Numbered from the stretch's first letter, positions 8,474 to 19,007 are shown. The stretch is DNA of 64,000 nucleotides from Spirosoma aerolatum (GCF_002056795.1 NZ_CP020104.1:4041001-4105000), one strand, 5' to 3'. Program-made: numbers and translations. The notes: generated by a model from the sequence alone, not told the origin.

Positions 8474-10015
8474 ATGATCGAGGCAACTGAACGCATGAAA
8501 TACCCACGAAAAGAGTCCACATACGATGTCCTTATTTCCGGTGCAGGCCCGGTAGGTCTATTCCTTGCCTGCGAACTAGCCCTGGCCAACTGCTCTGTCC
8601 TGATACTGGAAAAGGCAGCGACTCCACATTTACCCCTAAAGCAACTTCCTTTTGGCATACGGGGGCTATCGGCACCCACTATTGATGCCCTTTACCGCCG
8701 TGGGTTACTGCAGGAGCTCGCTATCCACAAACGGCTTAAAAATCCCCACCAACACGCTGGGCAGGGTGCTCGTCGGCAGGTAGGGCACTTCGCTGGCATT
8801 CCATTTTATGACGGGGATATTGATGCGTCACAATGGTCTTATCGCCTGCCTGGTTCGACGGCAACCAGTTTAATTTCTGAAATTGATGAACTTGAAACGG
8901 TACTGACCCGCCGGGCACTCGCCCTGGGCGTAGCGATTAAGCGTGGGCTTGCGGTTACTGGATTTGAACAAACCGAAGATGAGGTAATTGTCCAATCCGG
9001 TGAGCAATCGTTCCGAAGTACATGGCTGGTGGGCTGCGATGGTAGCCGTAGTGTTGTCCGCAAGTTAGGTGGCTTTGTATTCGCTGGTACCGAGCCGGAA
9101 TTTACGGGTTACACGACCCAAATCGACATTACCGATCCCGAGAAACTAAAACCAGGCCGAAACCTGACCCCAACGGGTATGTATCTGCAATCGCAGCCTG
9201 GTTACGTGATGATACAAGAGTTTGATGGTGGCGCATTTCATGATTCAGGAATGCCTATCACACGGGAGCACGTACAGGACGTACTGCGTCGGGTCTCGAA
9301 TACCGATGTTACAATTACCACCCTGCATGTTGCAACCACCTGGACTGATCGGGCGCGGCAGGCCACAACCTATCGAAACGGTCGGGTTTTATTAGCTGGC
9401 GATGCCGCGCACATTCACTCGCCCCTGGGAGGTCAGGGGCTTAATCTTGGGCTGGGCGATGCCATGAACCTGGGCTGGAAACTGGCGGCTACCATCCAGA
9501 ACAGAGCACCACAAGGCTTGCTGGATAGTTACAATACCGAACGACACCCTATTGGGACGCAGGTTCTGGACTGGTCGCGCGCGCAGGTTGCGATCATGAA
9601 ACCGACCCCAGGTGCCCGTGCGCTCAATGCTATTTTCCGCGATCTGATGAAAACGTCCGATGTGGCCACCTATATGGCGGGACGCGTGTGGGGAGTTCAT
9701 ACCCAGTATGATCTTGGCGGCAATCACCCCCTGATCGGCCACAGTATCCCCAACTTTACCTTCGAAAATGGTACGACGATTGGCGACATGATGCACAGTG
9801 GTCGGGGTATACTGCTCGATTTCGAGGGCAATGTATCTCTCAAAACGTTGGCAAGTACATATAGCCACTCATTGACCTACATTTCGGAACAGACGACTAA
9901 CCAACTGGGCGTACAGGCCGTACTGATTCGACCCGACGGGATTGTTGCCTGGGCTTCTGACAATACTCCGGATTACAGCGAACTCTCCGAAGCTATCAAC
10001 GCCTGGTTTGTTTGA
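8474..10015 (+). CDS. FAD-dependent aromatic-ring monooxygenase (FAD_binding_3)
   Basis: About 513 residues. Dinucleotide-binding motif GAGPVG lies near residue 20, and GDAAHIHSPLGGQGLNLG is the second FAD motif of class A flavoprotein hydroxylases (PheA/MhpA type), followed by a C-terminal thioredoxin-like region. These enzymes hydroxylate phenolic or polyketide rings using NAD(P)H and O2. Three in-frame ATGs exist (8453, 8474, 8495); a -7-like box (GAATTTTG, 8447-8454) argues against the first. It follows the AraC regulator directly. Substrate unknown. Confidence 0.85.
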   Translation: MIEATERMKYPRKESTYDVLISGAGPVGLFLACELALANCSVLILEKAATPHLPLKQLPFGIRGLSAPTIDALYRRGLLQELAIHKRLKNPHQHAGQGARRQVGHFAGIPFYDGDIDASQWSYRLPGSTATSLISEIDELETVLTRRALALGVAIKRGLAVTGFEQTEDEVIVQSGEQSFRSTWLVGCDGSRSVVRKLGGFVFAGTEPEFTGYTTQIDITDPEKLKPGRNLTPTGMYLQSQPGYVMIQEFDGGAFHDSGMPITREHVQDVLRRVSNTDVTITTLHVATTWTDRARQATTYRNGRVLLAGDAAHIHSPLGGQGLNLGLGDAMNLGWKLAATIQNRAPQGLLDSYNTERHPIGTQVLDWSRAQVAIMKPTPGARALNAIFRDLMKTSDVATYMAGRVWGVHTQYDLGGNHPLIGHSIPNFTFENGTTIGDMMHSGRGILLDFEGNVSLKTLASTYSHSLTYISEQTTNQLGVQAVLIRPDGIVAWASDNTPDYSELSEAINAWFV

Positions 10016-10187
10016 CATTCGGGTCTAGACTAGCCTCCACATTACCCCTAATCAATCAAAAAATAGGGCTTTAACCATAAATCGGTACGGTTGCTAACAA
10101 ATCCATCGGCAAGATGTGATTAGGGAAACGATTACCGTTGCTTTTGACAATAGATCAGTCAGTACATCCCTAAACTCTTGTCAATAG

Positions 10188-11531
10188 ATGAACACAACAC
10201 GCCGTAATTTTTTACGAAACTCAGCCGCTGCCACGGGAGCCGGGCTGATTAGTCTCCCCTCCGTTGAAGCCATTGCCAGTCAGCGTCGCCAGGTTGCCGC
10301 AAACGAAAAACTCCAGATTGGTGTAATCGGTTGCAACGGCATGGGCTGGTCAGATCTTCGTTCCCACTTACTCCAGAGCGATGTCGAATGTATAGCCCTG
10401 GCCGATGTGGACCAGAGTGTGCTCGACAAGCGGGCGGCCGATGTCGAAACCATGCAGCATAAACGTCCGCAGTTGTTCAAAGACTATCGGAAAATGCTGG
10501 AGAACAAAGACCTCGATGCCGTGATTATCGGTACGCCCGATCACTGGCATTGTATGGCCATGATCGACTCTTTATCGGCAGGCAAACATGTGTACTGCGA
10601 AAAGCCACTGGCCAACAGCATTGAAGAGTGTAATCTGATGCTCGCAGCCGCCAAAAAATCCAGTAAGCTTGTGCAGATCGGGCAATGGCAGCGGAGCGGC
10701 TCACACTATGCCAAAGCCATTGAATACATTCGCTCGGGCAAACTGGGCAACATCCGACTGGTAAAAGTATGGGCGTATCAGGGCTGGATGAACCCGGTTC
10801 CGGTTCGGCCCGATAGTGCTGCTCCGGCGGGTGTCGATTACGATATGTGGCTCGGACCAGCCCCCAAACGGCCGTTCAATCCGAACCGATTTCACTTCAA
10901 CTTCCGCTGGTTCTGGGATTATGCCGGTGGCCTGATGACCGACTGGGGCGTTCACGAAATCGATATTGCCCTCTTCGCCATGAATGCCAAAGCGCCTAAA
11001 TCCGTCATGGCCTCGGGTGGAAAACTCGCCTATCCCGACGATGCATCTGAAACGCCCGACACCTTGCAGACGGTGTATGAGTATGATGGCTTCAACATGC
11101 TCTGGGAACATGCTACGGGCATCGACGGTGGAAACTACGGCCGAACGGAAGGCATTGCGTTCATCGGCAACAATGCCACGCTGGTACTCAACCGTGATGG
11201 CTGGGAGTTATTGCCCGAAACCGAAACGAAGAACGGCATCAAAGTGTACAAGGTTGAAGACATTCCCAAACAGGCACGTAATGGCGATTACCTCAATGAG
11301 CACACCAAAAACTTTGTACAGGCTATAAAAGCCAATGATCCGGCCATGCTGAAATGCGGCATCGAAACAGGTAGCATTGCAGCTATCAACGCGCACATGG
11401 GCAACATTGCCTACAAAACCGGTCGTAAAGTGTACTGGGACGCTGCCACAAAAGGGTTTAAAAACGATCCTCAGGCCAACGCCCTGATTGCTGCCCATTA
11501 CCACAACGGCTGGAAATTACCAGTTGTGTAA
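10188..11531 (+). CDS. Gfo/Idh/MocA-family oxidoreductase, Tat-exported
   Basis: 447 residues. The N-terminus MNTTRRNFLRNSAAATGAG is a twin-arginine signal, so the folded protein is exported with its cofactor. The Rossmann motif GVIGCNGMG follows near residue 45, then GTPDHWH and EKPLANS, the substrate-side Lys-containing motif of the family. Such proteins in Bacteroidota act on sugars or cyclitols with tightly bound NAD(P). It stands between divergent or convergent single genes, so context does not name a substrate. Confidence 0.9.
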   Translation: MNTTRRNFLRNSAAATGAGLISLPSVEAIASQRRQVAANEKLQIGVIGCNGMGWSDLRSHLLQSDVECIALADVDQSVLDKRAADVETMQHKRPQLFKDYRKMLENKDLDAVIIGTPDHWHCMAMIDSLSAGKHVYCEKPLANSIEECNLMLAAAKKSSKLVQIGQWQRSGSHYAKAIEYIRSGKLGNIRLVKVWAYQGWMNPVPVRPDSAAPAGVDYDMWLGPAPKRPFNPNRFHFNFRWFWDYAGGLMTDWGVHEIDIALFAMNAKAPKSVMASGGKLAYPDDASETPDTLQTVYEYDGFNMLWEHATGIDGGNYGRTEGIAFIGNNATLVLNRDGWELLPETETKNGIKVYKVEDIPKQARNGDYLNEHTKNFVQAIKANDPAMLKCGIETGSIAAINAHMGNIAYKTGRKVYWDAATKGFKNDPQANALIAAHYHNGWKLPVV

Positions 11532-11553
11532 TGCCTCTGGACGGACGTGTTAT

Positions 11554-12690
11554 CTAATAATATCGGCCAATTTTTTCGACAATCTTTCTCTTCATTTCGG
11601 CGGGGTCGATGCTGCCCTGATGCCGATAGACTACTTTTCCGCCAGGCTCAATCAGCAGTGTGTAGGGCAAAGCGCCCTGCCACTGCGGATCGAGGGTTTC
11701 GATGAGCTTGTATTTGTCAGTGGAGTTGAATAAATAGTTTTTACTGGATGCCTGTAGACGTTTTAGTGTCGCCAGCGCTTTGTCCTTTTTATCGGGTACA
11801 TCGGCACTCAGGGTGATAAACTCAAACTCCCGGTTACGGTACATCCGGTTCATGTTCACAAACTCAGGCAGTTCGGTGATGCAGGGGCCACACCAGGTTG
11901 CCCATACATTAATGAGCCGCACTTTGTCTGTTTTGTTGGCTAGCAGTGCTTTTAGGCTATCTTCACCAATCAGGCTCAGGTCGACGGGTTCTTTGGCCCA
12001 TATCGATGGGGCTTTTTTAGCCCAGTCGCTCTTTTCCATCCATTTTATGGAACAGCCAAAGGTCTTGGTTTTGGCAACGGCTACTGGTTTGCCTGCCAAT
12101 ACAGCATCCAGAGCCGCCCGAATATCCTCAGCATTGGCCGAACCCGGCTTTTCGGAGCCATCTAAGCGACCAGTATACCGGAGTTTTCGCTGCGCATCAA
12201 ACACAAAGGCATGGGGTGTGGCAACGGGCCCGTACTGCCGCGATATTTTTTCGGTCTCTCCATCGAACAAATACGGGAAATTATATTTTTTGTCCTTACT
12301 CCGAAGTTTCATCTCGGCAAAACTATCGCCCATGTCGGTATACCCCATTTCGTCCAATGAAACAGCCGCTGGATAATTCGGAGAAATAGCCACCACCGCT
12401 ACGCCTTTCCCTTTGTAATCTGCGGTAAGGGCTTTCAGTCGATCTTCGTAAGCTTGTGCGGTTGGGCAATGATTACAGGTAAATACAATGACCAGCACCT
12501 TCGCAGTGGCAAAACTTTTTAGTGTGTATAGTTTACCATCGACACCGGGCAAATTAAAATCAGGAGCCGAAGCGCCAATTTCCAGTGTGGGCGGTCCATC
12601 ACCATCTGCAAAACTGTGGTCTGTCACAGCCACCAGCAGCCAGACCAGGAGAGCTATCTTTAGAGGAACAAATCGAATTAGGGATTGCAT
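11554..12690 (-). CDS. redoxin / TlpA double thioredoxin-fold protein
   Basis: 378 residues with a signal peptide (cut near SFADG). It has two thioredoxin-like domains. The first (about 35-190) is a redoxin/AhpC-TSA domain with FTCNHC (Cys72, Cys75). The second (about 220-378) is TlpA-like with WATWCGPC (Cys267, Cys270). A periplasmic thiol-disulfide role is inferred. The tandem order is common in Bacteroidota and Planctomycetes. It is convergent with the Gfo/Idh gene, whose stop is 22 nt away. Confidence 0.85.
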   Translation of the reverse strand: MQSLIRFVPLKIALLVWLLVAVTDHSFADGDGPPTLEIGASAPDFNLPGVDGKLYTLKSFATAKVLVIVFTCNHCPTAQAYEDRLKALTADYKGKGVAVVAISPNYPAAVSLDEMGYTDMGDSFAEMKLRSKDKKYNFPYLFDGETEKISRQYGPVATPHAFVFDAQRKLRYTGRLDGSEKPGSANAEDIRAALDAVLAGKPVAVAKTKTFGCSIKWMEKSDWAKKAPSIWAKEPVDLSLIGEDSLKALLANKTDKVRLINVWATWCGPCITELPEFVNMNRMYRNREFEFITLSADVPDKKDKALATLKRLQASSKNYLFNSTDKYKLIETLDPQWQGALPYTLLIEPGGKVVYRHQGSIDPAEMKRKIVEKIGRYY

Positions 12691-12853
12691 AGGGTTTTAC
12701 GAGAAGAGGTTGGTATTTATTCATCTGTAACTTGCCAAAGACCTGTTTTTTACGTAATTACTTACGAACCAACTTTTTATAGTTTTTTTTTAATCAGTTA
12801 ATTTTCCGCTTCTACGTACCTTTCAGGAAGCCCTGCTTTGATATTGAGTTTTT

Positions 12854-13759
12854 ATGCCTGCGATCTATAAAAAACGACTTGGCCTGTTCCGCAATCCGGC
12901 GGTTCAGCGGGAGTTGGTAACACTCGATCCCGTCCGCGATCACCAGCGAATCGTTCACCTGCTAACCGCTTACGAATTTCCATTCGATATAGCCCGTGCG
13001 CTCGAACTGGCTTTGTTTCATACCTACACCAGCCCCAGGGTATCGGGCTTACTGGCTCGGACAGGCGAGTTTGAGCATCATGGACAAAAACGGTACGACG
13101 ATACCAGTCGGCCGATTTCGGAGTTCTTAGAATCGGGGTACGACAGCGAAAAGGGGTTACGGGCCATTGCCCACATGAATAAAATTCACGGCCATTACCG
13201 CATCGATAACGCAGATTTTCTGTTTGTGCTGGCCACATTCGTTTTCTACCCTATCGACTGGCTCAGAAACTATGGCTGGCGGAAGCTTACTTCTGCGGAA
13301 GAACAAGCCCTGTTTTATTTTTTCCGCGAAGTGGGGCGACGCATGCAATTAACTGACTTACCTGATAATCTGGCCGACTTCCAGACGTTTGTAGCCGAGT
13401 ACGAAGCCCGCTATTTCCGGTACACAGAGAGCAACCGAAAAATTACCAATGCCACTGTCCGAATTGTTCAGGGCTGGTTTCCGGGCTTTTTGCATGGGCT
13501 GGTACAACCCACTTTTGCCGCGCTTATCTCCGATAAACTACGAACAGCATTTGGCTACGAGCGCCCAGCAGGCTGGTTCACAGCCTTAGTGAACAGCGCT
13601 TTATGCCTGCGAAAATGGCCCCTGCGCTGGATAACCTTTAAGCCCTATCCTGCCCTGATTCCCAATACGTCGTTCCGATATTACCCCGCCGGACCCCCAA
13701 CAATTGAAGCCGTAGGCCCAACGAATCTGATCGACAAACCGCACTCTCCATCCGCTTAA
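12854..13759 (+). CDS. DUF2236 / MpaB-like oxygenase-domain protein
   Basis: 301 residues. The sequence matches DUF2236, the catalytic domain shared with rubber oxygenase and fungal MpaB: ARALELALFHTY, then FLESGYDSEKG...HMNKIHGHYRI with the conserved His pair, then FVFYPIDW. Members bind heme b in the latex-clearing oxygenases. No signal peptide is present. The natural substrate in this organism is unknown. It is followed 29 nt later by a cupin gene on the same strand. Confidence 0.82.
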   Translation: MPAIYKKRLGLFRNPAVQRELVTLDPVRDHQRIVHLLTAYEFPFDIARALELALFHTYTSPRVSGLLARTGEFEHHGQKRYDDTSRPISEFLESGYDSEKGLRAIAHMNKIHGHYRIDNADFLFVLATFVFYPIDWLRNYGWRKLTSAEEQALFYFFREVGRRMQLTDLPDNLADFQTFVAEYEARYFRYTESNRKITNATVRIVQGWFPGFLHGLVQPTFAALISDKLRTAFGYERPAGWFTALVNSALCLRKWPLRWITFKPYPALIPNTSFRYYPAGPPTIEAVGPTNLIDKPHSPSA

Positions 13760-13788
13760 CCCTTTGTGCCGATAATGGCAATTAGTCG

Positions 13789-14370
13789 ATGAACCGTCAA
13801 ACATTTTTATCTGTACTGGGATTAGCCTCTTTACGATCGTCCCTGACTCAACCCGACGACCAGAAACCTATGCTACCCGAAACGTTTGTATTTGCCGACG
13901 ACGGCAAAATTCCTAACAGCAAATTCCCCCTGCTGGTGTACCGAAATATCTTTACGGAGCGCGGCAATGCAGGCGCAGAGTGGCTCGAAAAGCGATTCGC
14001 CGGTAACAACTGGACCAATTCGTGGCGAAACGGGGTGTATTCGTTTCATCACTTCCATAGTACCTCGCATGAAGTTTTGGGCGTTTATTCGGGTAGTGCG
14101 CTCCTGCATCTGGGTGGTGAACAAGGCCAGAAAGTAAAGGTCCAGGCGGGCGATATACTGGTAATACCGGCAGGTGTTGGCCATAAAAATCTGGAGAGTA
14201 CCCAACTCGGCATCGTTGGCGCGTACCCGGAGGGACGAAGCTGGGATCTTAATAAAGGACTTCCCGGAGAGCGACCCCAGGTCGATAAAGCCATTGCAAC
14301 CGTTCCATTGCCCCAAACCGACCCACTGCTGGGGAAAGAGGCTGGTCTAACGAAAATCTGGACTGTATAA
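13789..14370 (+). CDS. cupin-domain protein (YjlB-like)
   Basis: 193 residues. A short hydrophobic N-terminus (TFLSVLGLASL) may be a weak export signal. The cupin barrel has HHFHSTSHEVLGVYSG, the metal-binding motif 1, and AGDILVIPAGVGHKNL, motif 2. The overall pattern, including the C-terminal PLPQTDPLLG, resembles Bacillus YjlB. The function of that family is not established. Probably co-transcribed with the DUF2236 gene. Confidence 0.82.
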   Translation: MNRQTFLSVLGLASLRSSLTQPDDQKPMLPETFVFADDGKIPNSKFPLLVYRNIFTERGNAGAEWLEKRFAGNNWTNSWRNGVYSFHHFHSTSHEVLGVYSGSALLHLGGEQGQKVKVQAGDILVIPAGVGHKNLESTQLGIVGAYPEGRSWDLNKGLPGERPQVDKAIATVPLPQTDPLLGKEAGLTKIWTV

Positions 14371-14374
14371 TTTT

Positions 14375-14452
14375 TTTCAAACCGCAAGGGCGCAATAGCC
14401 GCAAAGAGCCTACTTAGATTCTTTGCGGCTATTGCGCCCTTGCGGTTTGAAA
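14375..14452. repeat. family C hairpin repeat, perfect 33-bp arms
   Basis: Arms 14375-14407 and 14420-14452 are exact reverse complements with a 12-nt loop. The words are of the type CCGCAAGGGCGCAATAGCCG. It starts 4 nt after the cupin stop, between convergent genes, and could also terminate transcription both ways. Confidence 0.92.
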
Positions 14453-14522
14453 GAATGAAAATAATAGTTAAAACTATTTTCAAACGAACTCTCCGATCTG
14501 TTATCTGACTTTCTTTTTAGCT

Positions 14523-15941
14523 TTACCAGACGTATGTGCCAACGGCCCCAGCCGACAAACTTGATTTAAACTGGCTATTACCTGAGTCAACCGTAAACTG
14601 CTGAGTAGCGGAACTGTCGTTCAACACAATTAATACAGTATGCCCATCAGGGGTTTTGAAGGCTACATTGGGTAGTGACTTCACTTCATCAGAAGCGATT
14701 CGAACAGAACCCGGCCGGACAAATTTCGCAGCCACAGCCACATTATAATAGGCCGGATTTCGCGTTACCTTATTACCGTCGATGGTTAGGGCGCCCAGGC
14801 ATTCCGTACAACCACCCGGTGTATGCGGATTCTGTTTGGGATCGGCCGCGAGGTTCCATTGTAACACCGTCCGGCACCAGTTCCGGGTGCCTCCAATAAC
14901 CAATTCACGCACATGCCAGACCAGATCACCTTTCAGGTTACCGGGCGCCCCAATCCATTGTTCGGTAAAATAGAGATTCTTGTCAGGATAGGCTTTGTGA
15001 ACCTCCGACAGCGCACTGATAGGCCCAGCATACAGGTGAAAGGCCGACCCATCCACGTATTTTCGGGCGTCCGCATCATTCAATATCGTTATTGGATAAT
15101 CGGGCCGGTCGGCGTTGTGGTCGTACAGAATGATTTTTGTTTTGATTTTAGCTGCTTTAAAGGCAGGTCCGAGGCTTTTTTTGATGAAGATGGCCTGCTC
15201 GGCAGGTAGCATCAGCATACTGGGGTTGTTTCCCGGATGCAGGGGCTCATTCTGAATGGTTATGGCATCAATCCGAATACCCTCCTTTGCCATACCCTGA
15301 ATGTATTTAACAAAATAGCGGGCATAAGCATCATAGTAGTCCGTTTTCAGGCTCCCCCCTTTCGAATTACCGTTGGTTTTCATCCAGGCAGGGGGCGACC
15401 AAGGGGAGCCAAGAATTTTTATACTGGGGTTGATCGCCAGAATTTGTTTGAGTATGGGGATTAAATAGTCACGGTCAGGTGCCAGACTGAACTTAGCCAG
15501 CGTAGGATCGGTTTGACCCTCCGGTAAATCATCGTACGAAAACACATGATCGTCGAGGTCCGATGCACCAATACTCACCCGCAAATAACTCGTACCGATA
15601 CTTTTTCCGGTAGTTCCAAACAACTCGTTCAATAGATTTGCCCGAATTCTGGCGTCCATCCGATGAATGAGCATAGCACTCCCTCCAGTAAGCGTGTAGC
15701 CGAAGCCGTCAATCGTCTGGTACGTCTGAGCCGGGTTTACATGAATCGTAGCCGCCGTTTTTTTACTACCGCCAAGGCTTACGGAGGACTGTTTTACAAA
15801 AAGAATCGACTTTGCAGGATCGGTTAACCAGAATTCAACCCCTCCAGCTTTCGTGGATTTCTGCGATGCGGTTTGTCCATAGCTGCTCATTGACAGCAGC
15901 AACATAAAAAAAATAACCCTGGTATTTATGTGCGAATGCAT
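14523..15941 (-). CDS. glycoside hydrolase family 30
   Basis: 472 residues from ATG 15941, chosen because a signal peptide (INTRVIFFMLLLSMSSYGQ) begins there; the ATG at 16010 would bury it. GH30 features: TIDGFGYTLTGGSA, GSPWSPPAWMKTNG, TIQNEPLH with acid/base Glu232, and LYFTEQW with nucleophile Glu327, ending in the beta-sandwich side domain. GH30 enzymes are retaining beta-glucosidases, glucosylceramidases or beta-1,6-glucanases. Exported, so it acts on an external glycan. A lone gene without a SusCD pair nearby. Confidence 0.9.
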   Translation of the reverse strand: MHSHINTRVIFFMLLLSMSSYGQTASQKSTKAGGVEFWLTDPAKSILFVKQSSVSLGGSKKTAATIHVNPAQTYQTIDGFGYTLTGGSAMLIHRMDARIRANLLNELFGTTGKSIGTSYLRVSIGASDLDDHVFSYDDLPEGQTDPTLAKFSLAPDRDYLIPILKQILAINPSIKILGSPWSPPAWMKTNGNSKGGSLKTDYYDAYARYFVKYIQGMAKEGIRIDAITIQNEPLHPGNNPSMLMLPAEQAIFIKKSLGPAFKAAKIKTKIILYDHNADRPDYPITILNDADARKYVDGSAFHLYAGPISALSEVHKAYPDKNLYFTEQWIGAPGNLKGDLVWHVRELVIGGTRNWCRTVLQWNLAADPKQNPHTPGGCTECLGALTIDGNKVTRNPAYYNVAVAAKFVRPGSVRIASDEVKSLPNVAFKTPDGHTVLIVLNDSSATQQFTVDSGNSQFKSSLSAGAVGTYVW

Positions 15942-16081
15942 GAAACTACATGCAGCCGGGTTTCGGTGATTCGTCCGGCTGCTAATAGTAAATAAACCTG
16001 TTTTGGCCATAACTTACTCATGCCGCTTCCGTATGAGCGATAAAACGGTCCGTGCTACGCCGTTCAAGTTGCTTTTACTCA

Positions 16082-17689
16082 CTATTGGGCGATAAGGCGG
16101 CTCGTCCGTCGGCGCTTCCGACGATTAAGCACAACGTTTCGAAGCTCGTACCCAATGCCCTGTACTTTAGCAATTTCGCTGTAATCCTGAAGCATGTTGA
16201 AAATGTCGTGATCAATAAATGGGGCATTGGTGCCATCGATGACCACCTCATCACCCGATTGCAATGTTCCCAGCACTTCCTTCAACTGCGGCTTGCTGAG
16301 GAAATACAAGTCTTTCTCAAACTCAATCGTCACTTTCCGTCCATCGCGATCGACCCGGAAACTGGTATGCACATTCGTATAAAGCACAAACAGAATCCCC
16401 ACCACCGAACCCAACGCAATCCCAATAAGTAGGTCAGTAAAAATAATTCCTACGACTGTCACAATGAACGGGACAAACTGGCTCCATCCATCCCGGTACA
16501 CTTTCTGAAAAATAGCTGGTTTCGCCAATTTGTAGCCGACCATGATCAACACAGCCGCCAGGCATGAGAGAGGAATCAGGTTAAGCAAGGCTCCGCCTAG
16601 AAATACAGCAATCAACAAAAACGAACCATGCAAAATCGCTGATATTCGGGTTTTGGCTCCGCCATACACATTGGCCGAAGTTCGCACCACCACCGACGTA
16701 ACGGGCAGGCCCCCAATCATTCCCGACAGCATATTCCCAACCCCTTGTGCAATCAACTCCTGATCGGGCGAGGAAATACGTTTGGCGGGGTCGAGCCGGT
16801 CAGAGGCTTCGAGGTTCAACAACGTTTCCAGACTTGCCACCAGCGCAATCGTTGCCGCAATACCATACACTTGTGGATTGGTCAAAATAGAAAAATCAGG
16901 AAAATCAAAAATAGAGAACAGGCTTTGCCCCGGTTTAATCGTAGGAATTTGTACCATGTGCTGATGAGCTGTATCGCCCAGGTACCACGCCGGAACCGCA
17001 ACCCGATAAAATTCATTAAGGGCTACTCCGCCACAAACGACAATCAACGGCGAAGGGAAGTTCTTCAGGAATGCCCGGTTACTTTTCCCTACGATCTTGT
17101 CCCAGCCAATCAGAAAGACTAACGAAATCAAACTGATGACTACTGCACCAGGACTTGCCGTTTCGATAGCCCGGTAAATTTCCGAAAGTGTGTTTTCACC
17201 ATCAGCCAACTGCTGAAACTCGAACTCCCCTTCATAGTCGTTATCTCTGCCCAGTGCATGGGGAATTTGCTTCAGAATAATAACAATGCCGATAGCCACC
17301 AGCATCCCCTTGATCACACTGTCGGGAAAGAAACTACTGAATCGACCCGCTTTAATCAGGCCAAGAACAAATTGTATGGCTCCAGCCAGTACAACAGCCA
17401 CCAAAAAAGCCTCGTAAGAGCCTATTTTTGCAATGGCATCGGCCACAATCACCGCCAGGCCAGCCGCCGGACCACTTACACTGACTTCTGATCCAGACAG
17501 AAACCCAATGACGATTCCGCCAACCATACCCGCCACCAACCCCGAAAACAGCGGGGCACCCGATGCCAATGCAATCCCTAAACATAAGGGCAAGGCGACC
17601 AGAAAAACAGATAAGCCTGAAGGCAAATCGTAACGTAAATAAGCTGACTTATACTGAGTTAATGTTCGAAGCGGGCTTATGCGTTGCAT
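16082..17689 (-). CDS. SulP-family inorganic anion transporter with STAS domain
   Basis: 535 residues. The N-terminal ~420 residues contain the repeated hydrophobic segments of SulP (LPSGLSVFLVALPLCLGIALASG; PDQELIAQGVGNMLSGMIGGLPV is the signature loop). The C-terminal ~90 residues (EFEKDLYFLSKPQLKEVL...VVIDGTNAPFID) form a STAS domain. The subgroup carries sulfate or bicarbonate; which one here cannot be decided and no carbonic anhydrase gene is adjacent. Confidence 0.9.
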   Translation of the reverse strand: MQRISPLRTLTQYKSAYLRYDLPSGLSVFLVALPLCLGIALASGAPLFSGLVAGMVGGIVIGFLSGSEVSVSGPAAGLAVIVADAIAKIGSYEAFLVAVVLAGAIQFVLGLIKAGRFSSFFPDSVIKGMLVAIGIVIILKQIPHALGRDNDYEGEFEFQQLADGENTLSEIYRAIETASPGAVVISLISLVFLIGWDKIVGKSNRAFLKNFPSPLIVVCGGVALNEFYRVAVPAWYLGDTAHQHMVQIPTIKPGQSLFSIFDFPDFSILTNPQVYGIAATIALVASLETLLNLEASDRLDPAKRISSPDQELIAQGVGNMLSGMIGGLPVTSVVVRTSANVYGGAKTRISAILHGSFLLIAVFLGGALLNLIPLSCLAAVLIMVGYKLAKPAIFQKVYRDGWSQFVPFIVTVVGIIFTDLLIGIALGSVVGILFVLYTNVHTSFRVDRDGRKVTIEFEKDLYFLSKPQLKEVLGTLQSGDEVVIDGTNAPFIDHDIFNMLQDYSEIAKVQGIGYELRNVVLNRRKRRRTSRLIAQ

Positions 17690-17792
17690 AAAAGGTTGGA
17701 ATAATCAGTGTATCAATATACCTGACTAAATGAGCAGGCTTGTAAAATTAAAAATAAATTAAAGAAAGATTAAAAAACGATTAAAACATTCC

Positions 17793-19007
17793 TTGATCCA
17801 GCTTACTCCTCCCGAACAAGCCTTTATTCAGGCCCATCTTACCGCCGATGTACGGTCGTTACTCTTGCGGGCCCACCCTACCGACTTAGACATCAAAAAA
17901 CTGGCCGCACAACTAAGTGCCCGCCAGAAAGCCCGCGATAAACTGCCTACGTGGTATGCCCATGACGCGTTGATTTTCCCACCACCTTTATCGGTCGAAC
18001 AGGCTTCGTCGGAACGAACAGCGTACTACAAAGCGTCTCTGGTGCAGGGCAAACGACTGGTCGACCTAACGGGAGGCATGGGCGTTGATACCTGGGCCTT
18101 TGCCAAACGTGTGGATCAGGTTACGTACGTCGAACAACAACCTGAACTGACTGAACTGGCGGCATATAACCTACCTTTGCTGGGCACAACGAACGTACAG
18201 GTTGAACAGGGTAACGGCCTGACGCTACTGGAAAAAACTGGATTCCTGAATGGTTCTGTCGACTGGCTTTATATTGATCCCCATCGGCGAAATGAGCAGG
18301 GTGGTAAAGTCGTTCGGCTGGAAGACTGCGAGCCCGATCTGTCGAATCCCCCGACCCTATTGAAGCTGTTACAACACGCCAACAAAATTTTAGTGAAAGT
18401 ATCACCGTTACTTGACATCAATCTGGCCGTCCGACAGATGGCGGGTCTGGTCAATGACGTACACATTGTGGCGGTCCAGGGCGAGGTGAAGGAAATCCTG
18501 TTTGTTCTTAGCCAGTCATCCGCTACCTCAAATCCTAGTTCAATTAATGCGATTAACTTAACCAGCCATAAATCCATCGTATTTACATTTAATGAGCAGG
18601 AGGAACGAGATACCAACGTATCGCTAGGCGATCCCCAATCGTACCTGTATGAACCCAATGCCGCCATATTGAAAGCGGGGGCTTTCCGACTGGCTGGACA
18701 CCGCTACGGTCTGCTGAAACTGGCTCCACACAGCCATTTGTATACCAGCCACTCATTGATTCAGGATTTTCCGGGCCGAATTTTCAAACTTCAATCAATT
18801 ATAAAACCAGATGCTAAAGCCCTAAAACAAGATGTACCCGACGGGAAAGCGAACCTCACCGTTCGAAACTTCCCTCAAACCGTAGCAGAGTTGCGGAAAA
18901 AATTATCTTTACGCGAAGGCGGCTCAGTCTATATTCTGGCAACAACGCTGCAAAACGGCGATAAACGCCTATTGATTACCCACAAAGTCGATCAATCTGA
19001 TTCATAA
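17793..19007 (+). CDS. class I SAM-dependent methyltransferase with THUMP-like C-terminus
   Basis: 404 residues from a TTG at 17793; no good ATG lies upstream. The Rossmann motif LVDLTGGMGVDTWAFA sits near residue 92, then YVEQQPEL and YIDPHRRN (motif IV). The C-terminus resembles the THUMP-like domain of this Bacteroidota family. An RNA or protein target is unknown. The region upstream is very AT-rich (17700-17790). It is followed 20 nt later by a small secreted-protein gene. Confidence 0.78.
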   Translation: MIQLTPPEQAFIQAHLTADVRSLLLRAHPTDLDIKKLAAQLSARQKARDKLPTWYAHDALIFPPPLSVEQASSERTAYYKASLVQGKRLVDLTGGMGVDTWAFAKRVDQVTYVEQQPELTELAAYNLPLLGTTNVQVEQGNGLTLLEKTGFLNGSVDWLYIDPHRRNEQGGKVVRLEDCEPDLSNPPTLLKLLQHANKILVKVSPLLDINLAVRQMAGLVNDVHIVAVQGEVKEILFVLSQSSATSNPSSINAINLTSHKSIVFTFNEQEERDTNVSLGDPQSYLYEPNAAILKAGAFRLAGHRYGLLKLAPHSHLYTSHSLIQDFPGRIFKLQSIIKPDAKALKQDVPDGKANLTVRNFPQTVAELRKKLSLREGGSVYILATTLQNGDKRLLITHKVDQSDS